This document shows, one piece after another, positions 1 through 10,500 of a stretch of 64,000 bases of DNA. Source of the stretch: a virus; IMG/VR virus record IMGVR_UViG_3300013120_000767, positions 62,001-126,000 of that record, one strand, 5' to 3'. The notes below the pieces were generated by a model, which was given only the letters and a program-made list of their open reading frames with translations, did no database searches and was not told where the DNA came from. The translations under genes and the position numbers were made by a program. Numbering within the stretch: the stretch's first letter is position 1; each line of letters opens with the position of its first letter.

Positions 1-2435
1 TCCATTTGGGCGGCTGCACAGATGTCTACATGCACACGACAGAGGAAGCCTCGGTGGGCGCCTTCGACGGAGTGTACGACTTGGTTCCCTACGCCACAGC
101 GTTGGCCACGTGGACCTCAGGGAACGACACGATGACGTTGGCATCCGTCGTTTTCAATTCGGACCTGGCAGCGGGCTACCCGGACCCCACTGAAGACTAC
201 TCAGCGATGATCCCCAGCATCATTACGTTGGAGATCGACGATCGTGACCCCCGCCAGGTGTACCGGGTGCTGGCGCTGTCCGAAACCGGGGCCCGCCTGA
301 GTGAGGACATGGGGGACTCCGGCACCAACCAGCCGGTCACCTTGTACGTCAACCACGAAGTGGACTTGCTCTCCGTCAAGAACTTGAAGAAGGCGGGGAC
401 GGACGGGACCGTGGGGTTCTCCAAGTACGTCATCCTGGGGACGGCTGCCCCCGCGTCTACGGTACCGGGGGACACCCTCGAAATCTTGTCGGACATAGGG
501 AAGGGGGCCTACGAAATTCAGTCCCTCCACAGCGGAGGGCTCATCGTCCTATTGACCACTACTGTGAGCGGGTTCGACACGGACGTAGAGTACGAGATTT
601 ATTCCACTGACGCGGGGGTGAACGCTCCTATCTCCCGTATCGACCACGTCGAGTTACGGGCGGCCACCGGGACTACCGCTATCAACCTGTACTACCGGGA
701 CCCCCTAGCCTGCCGAGTAATGGGCGACAGTGTCACCGACGGCCCCAATGTCATCATCCCGCCGGATGAAGAGGAGGGGTCATTGGGGGACTACCTGGGC
801 AGCGTTGCTCACCTGGTGCCTCCGCCGGCCGGGGCGTTCAGTAATAGCTTGGGGTTATTCGCCTGGTCGGGAGACGTCGAGGAAATGGGGGTCAAGGAGG
901 GGGACGTACTCATCCTCCACGGGGCCGGCAACAACTACTCCGCCCGCATCCTCCTGGCGGAGTACAGCGTAGACGACGAGCAGTCGTACATCCTGTACTC
1001 CCCCTACGGGTACGCCACAGTGGACGAGGACGACGTCCCCTTCGAGATCCACGCTGCGCAAGTGGCCACCGTCCGACTCTACTTTGAGCACCCGCTGGAG
1101 GCCATGGTCGGGTGGTTCACACCCGCCCTGACAACAATCTTCTACTTGGGGGCCTACACCTACAGCCCCCACATGGATCACAAGGAGCTGTACACCCTGG
1201 AGGACGCGCATACGGAGCTCGTCATCGACGTCAGTGGGGGGGCGACCAGCACCATCAGTACCAACTCCGCTACCCTTGACTTTGGGGAGCTGCGCCTGAA
1301 GCCGGGGGACATAGTGCTGCTGAAGTACTCAGCTATCATCAGCTCCTCCCTCGCTTCGACTTGTGACGTAGCCGGGAAGTCGCTGACGTTGGCAGTGGGC
1401 GGGAACGCCAAGACTATCTACTTCGTAGGCACTGACCCACTCACGTTGGATGACGCCGACGGCATCTCCGGGCAAATTGAGGACGGGTTCGGCATCGACG
1501 TCATCGTGCGGGCCCAAGGGGACCTGTTCCGTATGTACCTGGTCTCCACGCAGAAGGTGACCGTAACCGGGGGCACCGCCGTCACCGACTTGGGGCTGTT
1601 GGCCAACATGACCAACGACACCCTCAATGAGGAACTCAAAGGGAACCACACCATCATCAGCATAGACGAGACCTCGTTCACGGTGGACACAGTATTCTCC
1701 AGTGGGGCCACCGGTGACCAAGCGATGGTCGGCGTCTTCATACGGACCGGGGTGGTGTCACTGACGCCGGCAGAGATGGCCCTCAACACGGAGTACGGGT
1801 TCTACTACATGGACGTGGAGGTGCAATCCATGCAGGACGCCCCCTCCTCCTTTCTGGCGGGGAACACATACCTCGGCATTCAGGACTTCTACTACATGGC
1901 GGGTTTCAGCCTCTCCACCGACAAGGAGTACTCGTTTGGGGCCAACGAGGACCCACACATGTACCTGTCCCCCTACGTGGTAGACGAGAACGGGAACGAC
2001 ATCATTGTGGCTCGCTACGCCTTCGACATCCACTATTATGAGGCGCCGGTCGTTGAGAGCGTACAGGCGGTCCTGTCCTCCTCCTCCGTGCGAGCCACGG
2101 CCGACAACATGATGGGGAAGCAAAAGCCGCTGCTGCAAGTAGGGGTGGGCCCGGTCATCTACACGGGGGACACCGACGCCGTGATCCCGTCGGCGCAGGC
2201 GAGGATCAGGGAGCGGGTTATTGAACTGGTAACTAGCGGGCGGCCGGTGCGGCTCTCAGACATCCTGGGGGTGCTCACGCCGTTGGGTATCGACTACGAT
2301 GCCGATACGATGATTTTCTGGTACTATGAGGACCTTGAGAGGAACCGCCACTTGCGGTTTGGCGATGAGCTGACGGTGGACCGTACTTGGCGGGTAGAGG
2401 TGCCCTCCTCGATGATTATCTTTGCGGGATCATAG
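1..2435 (+). CDS. Baseplate J/gp6-like tail protein, 5' partial
   Basis: The frame is open at the left edge, so the gene starts outside the window; the TTG at 6 is only the first possible start inside it. The visible part has about 810 residues. It begins with a GGxTDVYM-type stretch like that seen in phage baseplate wedge (J/gp6-like) proteins and continues as a beta-rich, Asp/Gly-rich chain. The last 80 residues (RERVIELVTSGRPVRLSDIL region, then a hydrophobic Trp/Tyr stretch) look like the ordered C-terminal domain of such proteins. It is first of four consecutive rightward virion genes. The virion role is well supported by context; the baseplate assignment is inference. Confidence 0.55.
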   Translation, partial: HLGGCTDVYMHTTEEASVGAFDGVYDLVPYATALATWTSGNDTMTLASVVFNSDLAAGYPDPTEDYSAMIPSIITLEIDDRDPRQVYRVLALSETGARLSEDMGDSGTNQPVTLYVNHEVDLLSVKNLKKAGTDGTVGFSKYVILGTAAPASTVPGDTLEILSDIGKGAYEIQSLHSGGLIVLLTTTVSGFDTDVEYEIYSTDAGVNAPISRIDHVELRAATGTTAINLYYRDPLACRVMGDSVTDGPNVIIPPDEEEGSLGDYLGSVAHLVPPPAGAFSNSLGLFAWSGDVEEMGVKEGDVLILHGAGNNYSARILLAEYSVDDEQSYILYSPYGYATVDEDDVPFEIHAAQVATVRLYFEHPLEAMVGWFTPALTTIFYLGAYTYSPHMDHKELYTLEDAHTELVIDVSGGATSTISTNSATLDFGELRLKPGDIVLLKYSAIISSSLASTCDVAGKSLTLAVGGNAKTIYFVGTDPLTLDDADGISGQIEDGFGIDVIVRAQGDLFRMYLVSTQKVTVTGGTAVTDLGLLANMTNDTLNEELKGNHTIISIDETSFTVDTVFSSGATGDQAMVGVFIRTGVVSLTPAEMALNTEYGFYYMDVEVQSMQDAPSSFLAGNTYLGIQDFYYMAGFSLSTDKEYSFGANEDPHMYLSPYVVDENGNDIIVARYAFDIHYYEAPVVESVQAVLSSSSVRATADNMMGKQKPLLQVGVGPVIYTGDTDAVIPSAQARIRERVIELVTSGRPVRLSDILGVLTPLGIDYDADTMIFWYYEDLERNRHLRFGDELTVDRTWRVEVPSSMIIFAGS

Positions 2436-2679
2436 GGGCAGCCCCCTTCTCGTTTCCGCAGTGGAGGCATACCTCAACTTCAAGGAGCTCACCTACCTCC
2501 CCGGCGGAGAACCGGTAGGTGGAGTCCGTACGCCCGCATTTTGAGCAGCGGGTGTGGATATGGGGGGCGTCAGTGAGCAAGTTGGGGACGCCCTCGAGGA
2601 GCTCCTCTTTTATTGATGTTGGCATGGTGACCAATGGCGTATCCGACTTCGGTGAACTTTGATCTTTTTGATTGGTCAT
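2416..2679 (-). CDS. Small CxxC...CxxC zinc-ribbon protein, antisense to its neighbours
   Basis: This 87-residue frame lies between two rightward tail genes and overlaps the end of one by 20 bases and the start of the next by 46. It has a CSKCG motif and a CLHCG motif about 27 residues apart, the layout of a one-zinc ribbon. The ATG at 2679 follows a GGGGGA stretch; an internal ATG at 2625 (69 residues) would remove the overlap with the downstream gene but has no Shine-Dalgarno site. It may be a real leftward gene or a chance frame; the paired Cys motifs favour a gene. Function unknown. Confidence 0.45.
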   Translation of the reverse strand: MTNQKDQSSPKSDTPLVTMPTSIKEELLEGVPNLLTDAPHIHTRCSKCGRTDSTYRFSAGEVGELLEVEVCLHCGNEKGAAPMIPQR

Positions 2680-5600
2680 TGGGTCCCCCTGACACTTTGA
2701 ACTCCCTCGTGGACAGCTTCTCCGACCCGATCATAGTGGTCGGCCCCACCCAGATTTACTATGATAATACCAACAGTCGCTGGCTCATGTCCAGTGCCGG
2801 TTCACGGGCGGCCTTGACCATTCCCATTACCGTAGGGAACCAGGCCACCCTGGAAATGGCGGTGGTGCCGGCAGCGCTGCCGGCCGTGCTCTCCAAAGCC
2901 AACTACGTCGGCATCATGCTCTACAACGTCTCTGGCCCGTCCGGAGGGGTGCTTTTGGCTCAGGAGGGGCTGGGGTTGATCACAGCGGGCAACGAGGGGG
3001 TGGTCTCCTTCGAGAAGGTCCCCGCTACCGACTCCATCATGGCCGCCAACTTCACTATGCGGATAGTGTTCTCGGCGGAGCTGGTCAAGGTCTATATTCG
3101 CCAAACTGGTGGGGGCTTCGAAGAAGTTGCTTCCTGGTTCCCTTACAGCATTGGGGATACCGAGGACTTCGTGTACCTCGACGTGTACGGGACCAAGGAA
3201 GAGCCGCTGCTGTCTGGGTTCTCCTCTCTGCGGATGGGCGTTGCCGTAGAGACCAGCATCCCCCCCACCGCCGTTATCTCCGGGGCTACCAGTGCCCGGG
3301 TGAAGGAGCTGGTGCGACTGGACGGCTCGGGCAGTTTGAACCCTACAGATGCGGACTTGACCTACGCCTGGACGTTCTCCCCGCCGCAGGGGTCCTTATC
3401 GGTACTCTCCGGGTCGGCGCGGGCGTCGTTGACCCACGGCGCCCTCGTTTTCACAGCGGTGGACTCCGGATTGGGCGGGAACCTCATCAGAGTAGGCATC
3501 ACGAAGCCGGTGGGGGTTGCCGACCTGGTCGTCAGCGTCGCAGACAGCGACATTCAAATCCAACTGGCCCACGACGGGGGCGGGACGTACACGACGATCA
3601 GCGAGTTGGTGGGGATCTTGACCGATTCCCTGAATGCCGACTATAGTGCCGCCCTGGTTGCTCTGGTGACCCCCAGCGGCGCCGGCGACGACGCCCCCGA
3701 CGCCTTGGCGTTGACGTACTTATCCGGGGGTGTGGACTCCACACAGGCGTCCCCTATCTTCGTTCCGGACGTGCCTGGGTACTACTCAGCGGCCTTGATA
3801 GTCTCCGCCGAGGGCATGGAGAGCGAGTCCGTGTCCCACGGCGTGGGGGTCGGCCAGGCCACTCTCGTGTACGGAGCTGAGCCAGACGTTTCCCCAATCA
3901 GGAAGCAGGTAGCGCAGCCCTTCTTCAACATGATGACGAACAGCGACATTGTGGAGGCCTCCTGGCGGGCATTGGCGCACCTTACCTCGAACGAACTGCT
4001 CCAGGCGGTGCAGCACCGCATGAACATCCACATGGATAGGGCGCCCACGTACCTGCGTCACAAATGGATGCAGTTCAAAATGTACGAGGAGTTGGACACC
4101 CCCATTGAGGCCGAGTGGGTCGTGCCCATGGGGGTTATCGTGGGCGACCTCACCCCGTTGGACGACAACGACGGCGACGTCACCACTCCACGAGCGACTT
4201 GCGCTGTCCCCGCCAACTACGCCGGGGTGAAAATCGGCGTGATGAGCCCGAACTTCATCGCAACTATCGCCAAAGTGGACGAGGGCACCATCACTTGCGA
4301 TGACGCCCTCGTTGCCAAGACTTTGATAGACGAAGGGCTCTATGGGTACACTGAGAAGGGGGAGTCCTCCACTGCTTTCCTTACGAAGTACGCCCAGTTC
4401 AGCGCCCAAATCGAGGCAGGGGATTACCTCTATGCCCTGGGGCTGTATAAGGAGGTCGATACCCCCAGTACTAACAGCTTGGTGCTCGGCGACGCCCTGG
4501 CGGCGCCGTACGCAGCACCCTGGAAGGTACTTCGGGACGTCACCGCCCCTTTGGAGTGGCACGCCCTCTCCTACGTCAACCTGGGCACTTCCCTTAGTGA
4601 CTTCGCTATCGGGGACATCCTCGAGTTGGACTTGACCTATACCGACCCGGTGACGTCGGCGGTGTCTCGGGGGACAGCCCTGTCCCGTATCTTCGCCAAG
4701 GAGGGGGGGTGGTTCTACTTCTCCATCTACGACGCCTTGACGTCCCTGGTAGTAGGCACGGAAACAGCCACGGCAGTGGACGGGCCGGCCATCACTTTCG
4801 CCAACAAGAACCTGAACACTTTGTACCAAGTGACTGAGGACTGGGTAGTGCGCAACGTCACCAGGAACAGCGACTTCGCCAGGGTGCAGTACACCGATGA
4901 TAGCGGCCCCCTCTACGTCGATGACATAGCAGTGTTGAAGGACGACCTCGGCGTGGTTTCGGAAGTGGGCGACCTGTTTGCCTTCTACCCGCCCGTGACC
5001 TGGTACTTCAATGGGGCCACAGTGAAATGTGTTGGGGCCTACCGGACGTCTCAGGTGCCGCTGCCGGAGCGGGTGTTCGAAGTCCCAGTTCTGCGCCGCT
5101 CATTGTTGTTCACGGAGTTGTGCTACGTCCTCAACGAGGACTACACGATCTCTGGGACCAGCATTGTATTCCAGACCCCGTTCAGCCTCACCAACTTGCC
5201 GACCAAGAACTTGTGGGCGGAGCATGCCCTGCTCTACAATTACGAAGCCGCCCGCCTCTACGGGCCCTTTGTAGGACTGCCCAACCTGGACGAGCACCCG
5301 AGTCAGCTGTCGTTGGTGCCCATCGTCAAGGCTTTGATCAGCGGTGCCGTTACCGGGCCGGTGAAGGACGTCTTGGAGCGTAGCCTTGGGGTCATTGCCG
5401 GCTCCCCCTTCGCTGTGGAAACTTCGGTAATCATGGAGAAGTCCGGGGACTTCCTCTCTTTGCTGGACATCTGGGGCAGGACCCACGCCGTAGAGACGTC
5501 TACTCCTGACGACTTTGCGGTAGGGGACGTGTACGAGAGGCATCACCTCCTCCAGACCACGACGGAGCTGTGCGACTATTTGGACGGGGACGACGCTATC

Positions 5601-6839
5601 TTCTTGATGACCTACTCAGGGCTGGTGGGCAATCTCGACAAGTACCACGCCTTCATGGCTACGTTGAAGGCCATCGAAGTGGGGTCTCAAGATATGGCGG
5701 CGGCCATACTCAGGCGAATGAAACCCGCCTGGCAAGACGCCGTGTTGGTTTCCCAGCTGGAAGTGAGCGACGACGTCCTCCCTACTGAATGGCCTGAGTT
5801 CCGCACACAGCAGTTGGTGGCGGATGTGCCCACTTCGTTTGAGGACCCCGACCACCCGGTGATTCTGGGCACGGCCTTCATGTTCGATGACCCCTCCCAC
5901 TGGTTGGTGGGGGAGCAGGTGGACGCCGGCGTTGTCGGGGCCGGGGCGGCTACTGCCGCCACCCTCTCCGTGGACGTAGAGGCGGCAGGGGTGCACAAAG
6001 GGTGGGTCATGGTGGACATCACCTTGGGTGACTACGCTTGGATAACAGCAGTGGACGGTACGGGGGTAACCTTCGCCTACGGCATGCACGGGGGAGGCAC
6101 CCCTGCCGACGAGGACGAAGTCTACTTCATTCCCGGGTACGGGAGCATCTTCGACTTCCCCTTCGACCAGTTGATGACGCATACAGCTACCGGCGGGGGC
6201 CCGGACAGGTTGGTGTGGGACGCCGCAGAGTTGCTCAGACTACACGTTGGTGTAGGTTGGCGAGTCCACAACTTGACCAAGGACTCCTGGGGGTTGGTAG
6301 CGAGCTTGGTTGGGGACATCCTTGTCTTTACGGCAAACATGGAGCCGGTGCCGCCGGCGGCGTTTGCTCCCAACGCGGCGGGCGACGAGTTCCAACTCTA
6401 TCCCCCCTCGGGGATGCCGGGACATCACGCTGACGACATAAAGTACCTGGGGCCGATGGTTCACGCCGACTACCGAGTGTCGGAGGAGGTTCCAGGCGGC
6501 TTCTTGGTTGTAGCGGCAGCGCAGGCCCATGCCCAGTTTGTGAACCCGGCGTCAGTGATCCCCCCGAACTACCCGGTGCACCCTTACTCCCTGGAAGACC
6601 CAAGGCCAACCATCTCCCTGCGGCCGACCGTGGCAGCGGGGGTGTGTACCTTGTGGGGGTACTTCTACCTGGCTGGGTTGGTGGTGACTTTCAATGGTAC
6701 GCCCTCCCCCCTGGTCGTAGTGGTTTCGTTGTCGGAGGCGACCGCCCAACTTCCTCCCGGACTTACGGGGGAGGTTGACGTACGGGTGGAGGACGGCGCC
6801 GGAAACGGCTTTACTTGGCCGGCGGCGTTTTCTGTATAG
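2634..6839 (+). CDS. Large virion (tail/baseplate) protein with PKD-like and IPT/TIG-like domains
   Basis: This 1,401-residue protein is rich in Gly, Asp, Val and Thr. At about residues 210-245 it has a PKD-type beta-sandwich signature (PPTAVISG...VRLDGSGS...LTYAWTF). The middle third (about 430-500) holds a helical MNxHMDRAPTYLRHKW-like stretch. The last 60 residues resemble an IPT/TIG beta-sandwich. Such modules are common in tail-tip and fibre proteins that contact the host surface. The ATG at 2634 is the first start in frame after a stop at 2628-2630. It follows the baseplate-like gene and precedes two more structural genes. Confidence 0.6.
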   Translation: MAYPTSVNFDLFDWSLGPPDTLNSLVDSFSDPIIVVGPTQIYYDNTNSRWLMSSAGSRAALTIPITVGNQATLEMAVVPAALPAVLSKANYVGIMLYNVSGPSGGVLLAQEGLGLITAGNEGVVSFEKVPATDSIMAANFTMRIVFSAELVKVYIRQTGGGFEEVASWFPYSIGDTEDFVYLDVYGTKEEPLLSGFSSLRMGVAVETSIPPTAVISGATSARVKELVRLDGSGSLNPTDADLTYAWTFSPPQGSLSVLSGSARASLTHGALVFTAVDSGLGGNLIRVGITKPVGVADLVVSVADSDIQIQLAHDGGGTYTTISELVGILTDSLNADYSAALVALVTPSGAGDDAPDALALTYLSGGVDSTQASPIFVPDVPGYYSAALIVSAEGMESESVSHGVGVGQATLVYGAEPDVSPIRKQVAQPFFNMMTNSDIVEASWRALAHLTSNELLQAVQHRMNIHMDRAPTYLRHKWMQFKMYEELDTPIEAEWVVPMGVIVGDLTPLDDNDGDVTTPRATCAVPANYAGVKIGVMSPNFIATIAKVDEGTITCDDALVAKTLIDEGLYGYTEKGESSTAFLTKYAQFSAQIEAGDYLYALGLYKEVDTPSTNSLVLGDALAAPYAAPWKVLRDVTAPLEWHALSYVNLGTSLSDFAIGDILELDLTYTDPVTSAVSRGTALSRIFAKEGGWFYFSIYDALTSLVVGTETATAVDGPAITFANKNLNTLYQVTEDWVVRNVTRNSDFARVQYTDDSGPLYVDDIAVLKDDLGVVSEVGDLFAFYPPVTWYFNGATVKCVGAYRTSQVPLPERVFEVPVLRRSLLFTELCYVLNEDYTISGTSIVFQTPFSLTNLPTKNLWAEHALLYNYEAARLYGPFVGLPNLDEHPSQLSLVPIVKALISGAVTGPVKDVLERSLGVIAGSPFAVETSVIMEKSGDFLSLLDIWGRTHAVETSTPDDFAVGDVYERHHLLQTTTELCDYLDGDDAIFLMTYSGLVGNLDKYHAFMATLKAIEVGSQDMAAAILRRMKPAWQDAVLVSQLEVSDDVLPTEWPEFRTQQLVADVPTSFEDPDHPVILGTAFMFDDPSHWLVGEQVDAGVVGAGAATAATLSVDVEAAGVHKGWVMVDITLGDYAWITAVDGTGVTFAYGMHGGGTPADEDEVYFIPGYGSIFDFPFDQLMTHTATGGGPDRLVWDAAELLRLHVGVGWRVHNLTKDSWGLVASLVGDILVFTANMEPVPPAAFAPNAAGDEFQLYPPSGMPGHHADDIKYLGPMVHADYRVSEEVPGGFLVVAAAQAHAQFVNPASVIPPNYPVHPYSLEDPRPTISLRPTVAAGVCTLWGYFYLAGLVVTFNGTPSPLVVVVSLSEATAQLPPGLTGEVDVRVEDGAGNGFTWPAAFSV

Positions 6840-6885
6840 TTGACTGGTAGGGGTTGTTGCGCTAGCCTAAGGAAGCGAGGTTCTA

Positions 6886-7554
6886 ATGCGAATCGTAGAA
6901 GAAGTACAGGTTGAATCGAACGTCAAGATAATCATCCGGGAACGGGGTAAGATCATCGCCAGACGGGAGAGCCACAACATCGTCACCCTCCCGGGCAGAA
7001 CCTACCTCCGTAACCGCTTGGGGGCTGCCTCTTACCCGGCCATTCCTACAGTGGCGGGAACCGGCAGCAACCCCTTTGCTGAGTACCCGGGGGACGGGTC
7101 GTGGTCGATTGATGACGCCTTGGACCCCCACGTGCTGCGCTACTGTGCCTTCGGCAGCGGGGGATTACTCAACGGCGGGGCCTATACTGAGCATCAGAAC
7201 GTAGGGGGTTTGGAATCCCCCCTTCCCGTAGCAGCTACGGCCGTACCTGGGTATACCCACAGGTACGTGACCCAGGCCCTCCCACAACCGGACGCCAGCG
7301 ACCCGTACATCTTCCCTTCCGCTACCGAGCTCTGCTTGCGTTTCGTGGTGCAGAAGGCGGAGTTGAGCCTCACCGGGGCAGTAGAGGTCAGTGAGATCCT
7401 GGCTTTGACTTCTCTGGCCAATCCCTACCGGCCGCCATCGGTTGACGAGTACTCCGGGCTGTCCGTGCCGGGAGGCATCGCCTACAACATCCTCGAGCCG
7501 TTCCCGAAGGGCATCGACCACATCTTCGAGGTCCTCTGGTACTGGAGGCACTAA
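6886..7554 (+). CDS. Tail/baseplate-associated protein, unknown
   Basis: The 222-residue protein begins with a beta-rich segment (VESNVKIIIRERGKIIARRESHN) followed by VTLPGRTYLRNRLG, a pattern seen at the N-terminus of small phage baseplate or fibre-connector proteins. The ATG at 6886 has a GAGG seven bases upstream. The stop overlaps the first base of the next gene's ATG (TAATG), so the two are translationally coupled. A virion role is inferred from position. Confidence 0.55.
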   Translation: MRIVEEVQVESNVKIIIRERGKIIARRESHNIVTLPGRTYLRNRLGAASYPAIPTVAGTGSNPFAEYPGDGSWSIDDALDPHVLRYCAFGSGGLLNGGAYTEHQNVGGLESPLPVAATAVPGYTHRYVTQALPQPDASDPYIFPSATELCLRFVVQKAELSLTGAVEVSEILALTSLANPYRPPSVDEYSGLSVPGGIAYNILEPFPKGIDHIFEVLWYWRH

Positions 7555-10500
7555 TGTTCGATCCCCTCGCTGAATTTGTCCGCCTGTCCATGCTGATCGG
7601 GAACACGGTCCCTTCGGTTGTATTGGCCAATGTCGATTCCGAACGAAATAAGTGGATTCCCTCCGAAGCGCAGCCGGTGGGCACTCGCCTTGTCGCCGAT
7701 GGGGAGGATATAACGTCAGACGTAGTGAACCGCCTTGCTGTGGCCATGTGCGCCCAGACGGAGCGTATCCTCCTGCAAATGGAGGAGCCCGCCCTCTACA
7801 TGCGGACGGTCATGTTCGACGCCGCTCACTTGGTGGTGGCGGGGATCGGCGTTACGGAGTTGCCTCTGTATAGCAATCGGCCCATCGCCATCCCCGGCAC
7901 CCAGGCAGGACTGGAAACGACCATGGACTTGCTTGACCAGGACGGGGCGGAGATCGTCATTCCCGAAGTGGGAGAGTTCGTGGGGGTGCGTTGCTTCATC
8001 TCCGACCTTGAGCATTTGGACGGTACTGCCGCGTACGACGGCGGGGGAGATGTTGAAGACTACGTCATCAACTCCTTCGCTATCACCGGTGTGTTCAAGT
8101 GGGGGGTGTCCGTCCCCTCTTCAGTGGAAGAGCGGGTCACCGGGACGGCTTCGGGGGGGAGCGCCACTACCTTGGTGGACGCCACCGCCGACTTTGTCGC
8201 CGACGCAGTCGTCGCCGGTTGGGTGGTATGGAACAAGCGAACCGACGACTACGGCATCGTAACGGGGGTGATCGCTAACCAGCTCACCTTTGCCGGTGGG
8301 ATGATTGGGGGCGAGACCTGCGGCAACTTGGATGACTATGAAGTTCAAGGCCCCAACCACGTCATGCCAGGTATCTTCGCTACCATTTCAGGGTCAGACA
8401 ACAACAACGGCACCTACCTGGTAGTGGAAGTTGCCGACAATGACGTTGTTCTCGCCCTCATGTCCACTGACCTGTACCTGGCTGGGAGTTTACCTGAGTG
8501 GTCCATCGAAAACGCTTGGAAGGAGGCGGCCCCCACGGTCATGGTGGAGAACGACACCAACTTGGGGACCATCCAATTCCGCACCCTGGGGAAGTGCGCC
8601 GTCAACCCCATGGTCACCTTGACTGACAACTTCCCAGTCAACCCAGTGACCAACGGTCAAATCATCGGCGCAGGGGTGCGGGTGATGGACCTGACCCGCC
8701 TACTGGACAAGTCCATCACTCTGTTCGGCGCTGACCAACTCACCGTGCTCACCGACTCCCAAGTTGTGCGCCATATCAAGGAGCTCAAGGGCTTCACCAC
8801 TGGGTGGGGGGTGGCAGACCTCCAGGAGTACGATTGGAGGTACCCGCCTTCGGACAGCATCGAGAGTATTCACCGACGCCTCAACACTGCCGACCTTGAC
8901 GGGATCTACCGTATGGACCCGGAACGGGATTATCCCTTTGGCGCTTCGTACGAGCAGCCTACTACCGGTACGCCCGGGAAGGGGCGGGTTATCCACATCG
9001 ACGGGGGCGCAGTAGAACTGTACACGGAAGAGGGGGCAGCCGAAGATACCGGCGACGTCAACCGGACCATGCTTCGCATCTACGCCCGGGACACGGGTGA
9101 CGGTAACGTCCCCAACCTGGGCGAGCTGCTGCAAGAGAACACCCCCCTCGGCTACTCTCTGGCGCCGGCAACCGGGTACGCCCCGCTTACCTACTTGTCA
9201 GCCATCTTTGTGGGCGAGGTCACGTCCAGCTTGGATATGACCGTAATGGCCGCTCGACGGGCGCTGTTGAGCCGAGGTCTTGCGGGGGAATTGTTCCCCC
9301 TGGCGCTCAGGGACAACGCTCACGATGGTCGAGGTTCCGTCGTGTTGATGAAACGGACCGGCTCCGACGACTACCAGATTGGTTACGTGCAGCTCCGTGA
9401 TTGGGGACCGGGCGGCGCTGCTGAGTCTTTGGACGTCTACTTCCAGACGGACGTGCAGGACTGGGACACCGGGTACACCCTGGTTGTCTTCCAGCCTCTA
9501 TACACAGTGGGGACTCCTCCGGCGGAATTGATAACGGCCGGTAACTATGGCCACCAGGCCTACCATACTTTCTCCGCGCCGCCGCTGGACGCCAATTCCG
9601 GGGGTGTGCAGTACCACCCGGACAATGCTGCAGCAGCCTTCTTGGGGTGGAGTGGGCATACTGCAGGGGTGGGGACGCCAATTGTCGACTTCCTCCACGC
9701 CCGCATCTACGACCCGGCCAGCCCACCCACTGGGCCCACTGCTGACGACTTCACCCGCATCGCCCGGATCAGTTGGGAGGGGGCGGACTTCGGGCAGGAG
9801 CAGGACAACCTCATCTTCCAGGAGGATAACAAGGACTACGCTGACGTCACCATTCGCCCCTGGCAGAGCTTCACCGGGTGGTGGAGCTACGCCTTGGCGC
9901 CGGTGATGACGTTACGGCACTACGCCGACAGCGTCCACGACGACACTCGAGGAGAGTCGGACACTCTCATGTTGGGGCTGCCCTTCTACGAGGACGACAC
10001 GACTCCCGGGGACCTGTTCCACGGTGCCTTCCTTGGTGGGCGGCATGGACGCTTGGTTACCTGGGACTCGGCAGTGTCGGACATGAAGGCCTCCCTGGCC
10101 GCTGCTGTTCCCGACCCGTTGTTCTACACGGCCGCCTCCGGGTACCCGCTATACGACGACGCCGGCCTCTTCTCTTCCGGAGTTGCCCTGGAGATGACGG
10201 CGGGAGGTGGGGGGGTGCTCCTCATTACCAACTTGACTGCGCCGGAGCTCACCGTCTTCCGGGAAGGGGAGTTCGAACGGCACAATGGGTGCGTCCTACT
10301 GACCATTACCCAATGCACCGATGTGGACAAAATAGGAACGTACCACGTCGACAACATCGTCCCGGCAACTGGGGCGATTACGATCTCTCGCGGTACTACC
10401 CTATCTGAGTCTTTCACCCCCGGGGACGAGGCCAAAGGCTATCTGTGGACGCACACCATCATGAATGATGGGCTCATCCCCAACCTGGCCATGACGGGGT

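Noticed and set aside
6840-6885. TTGACT...TAGCCT as promoter before the 222-residue gene
   Set aside because: The -10 matches poorly and the gene is probably read with its upstream neighbour.
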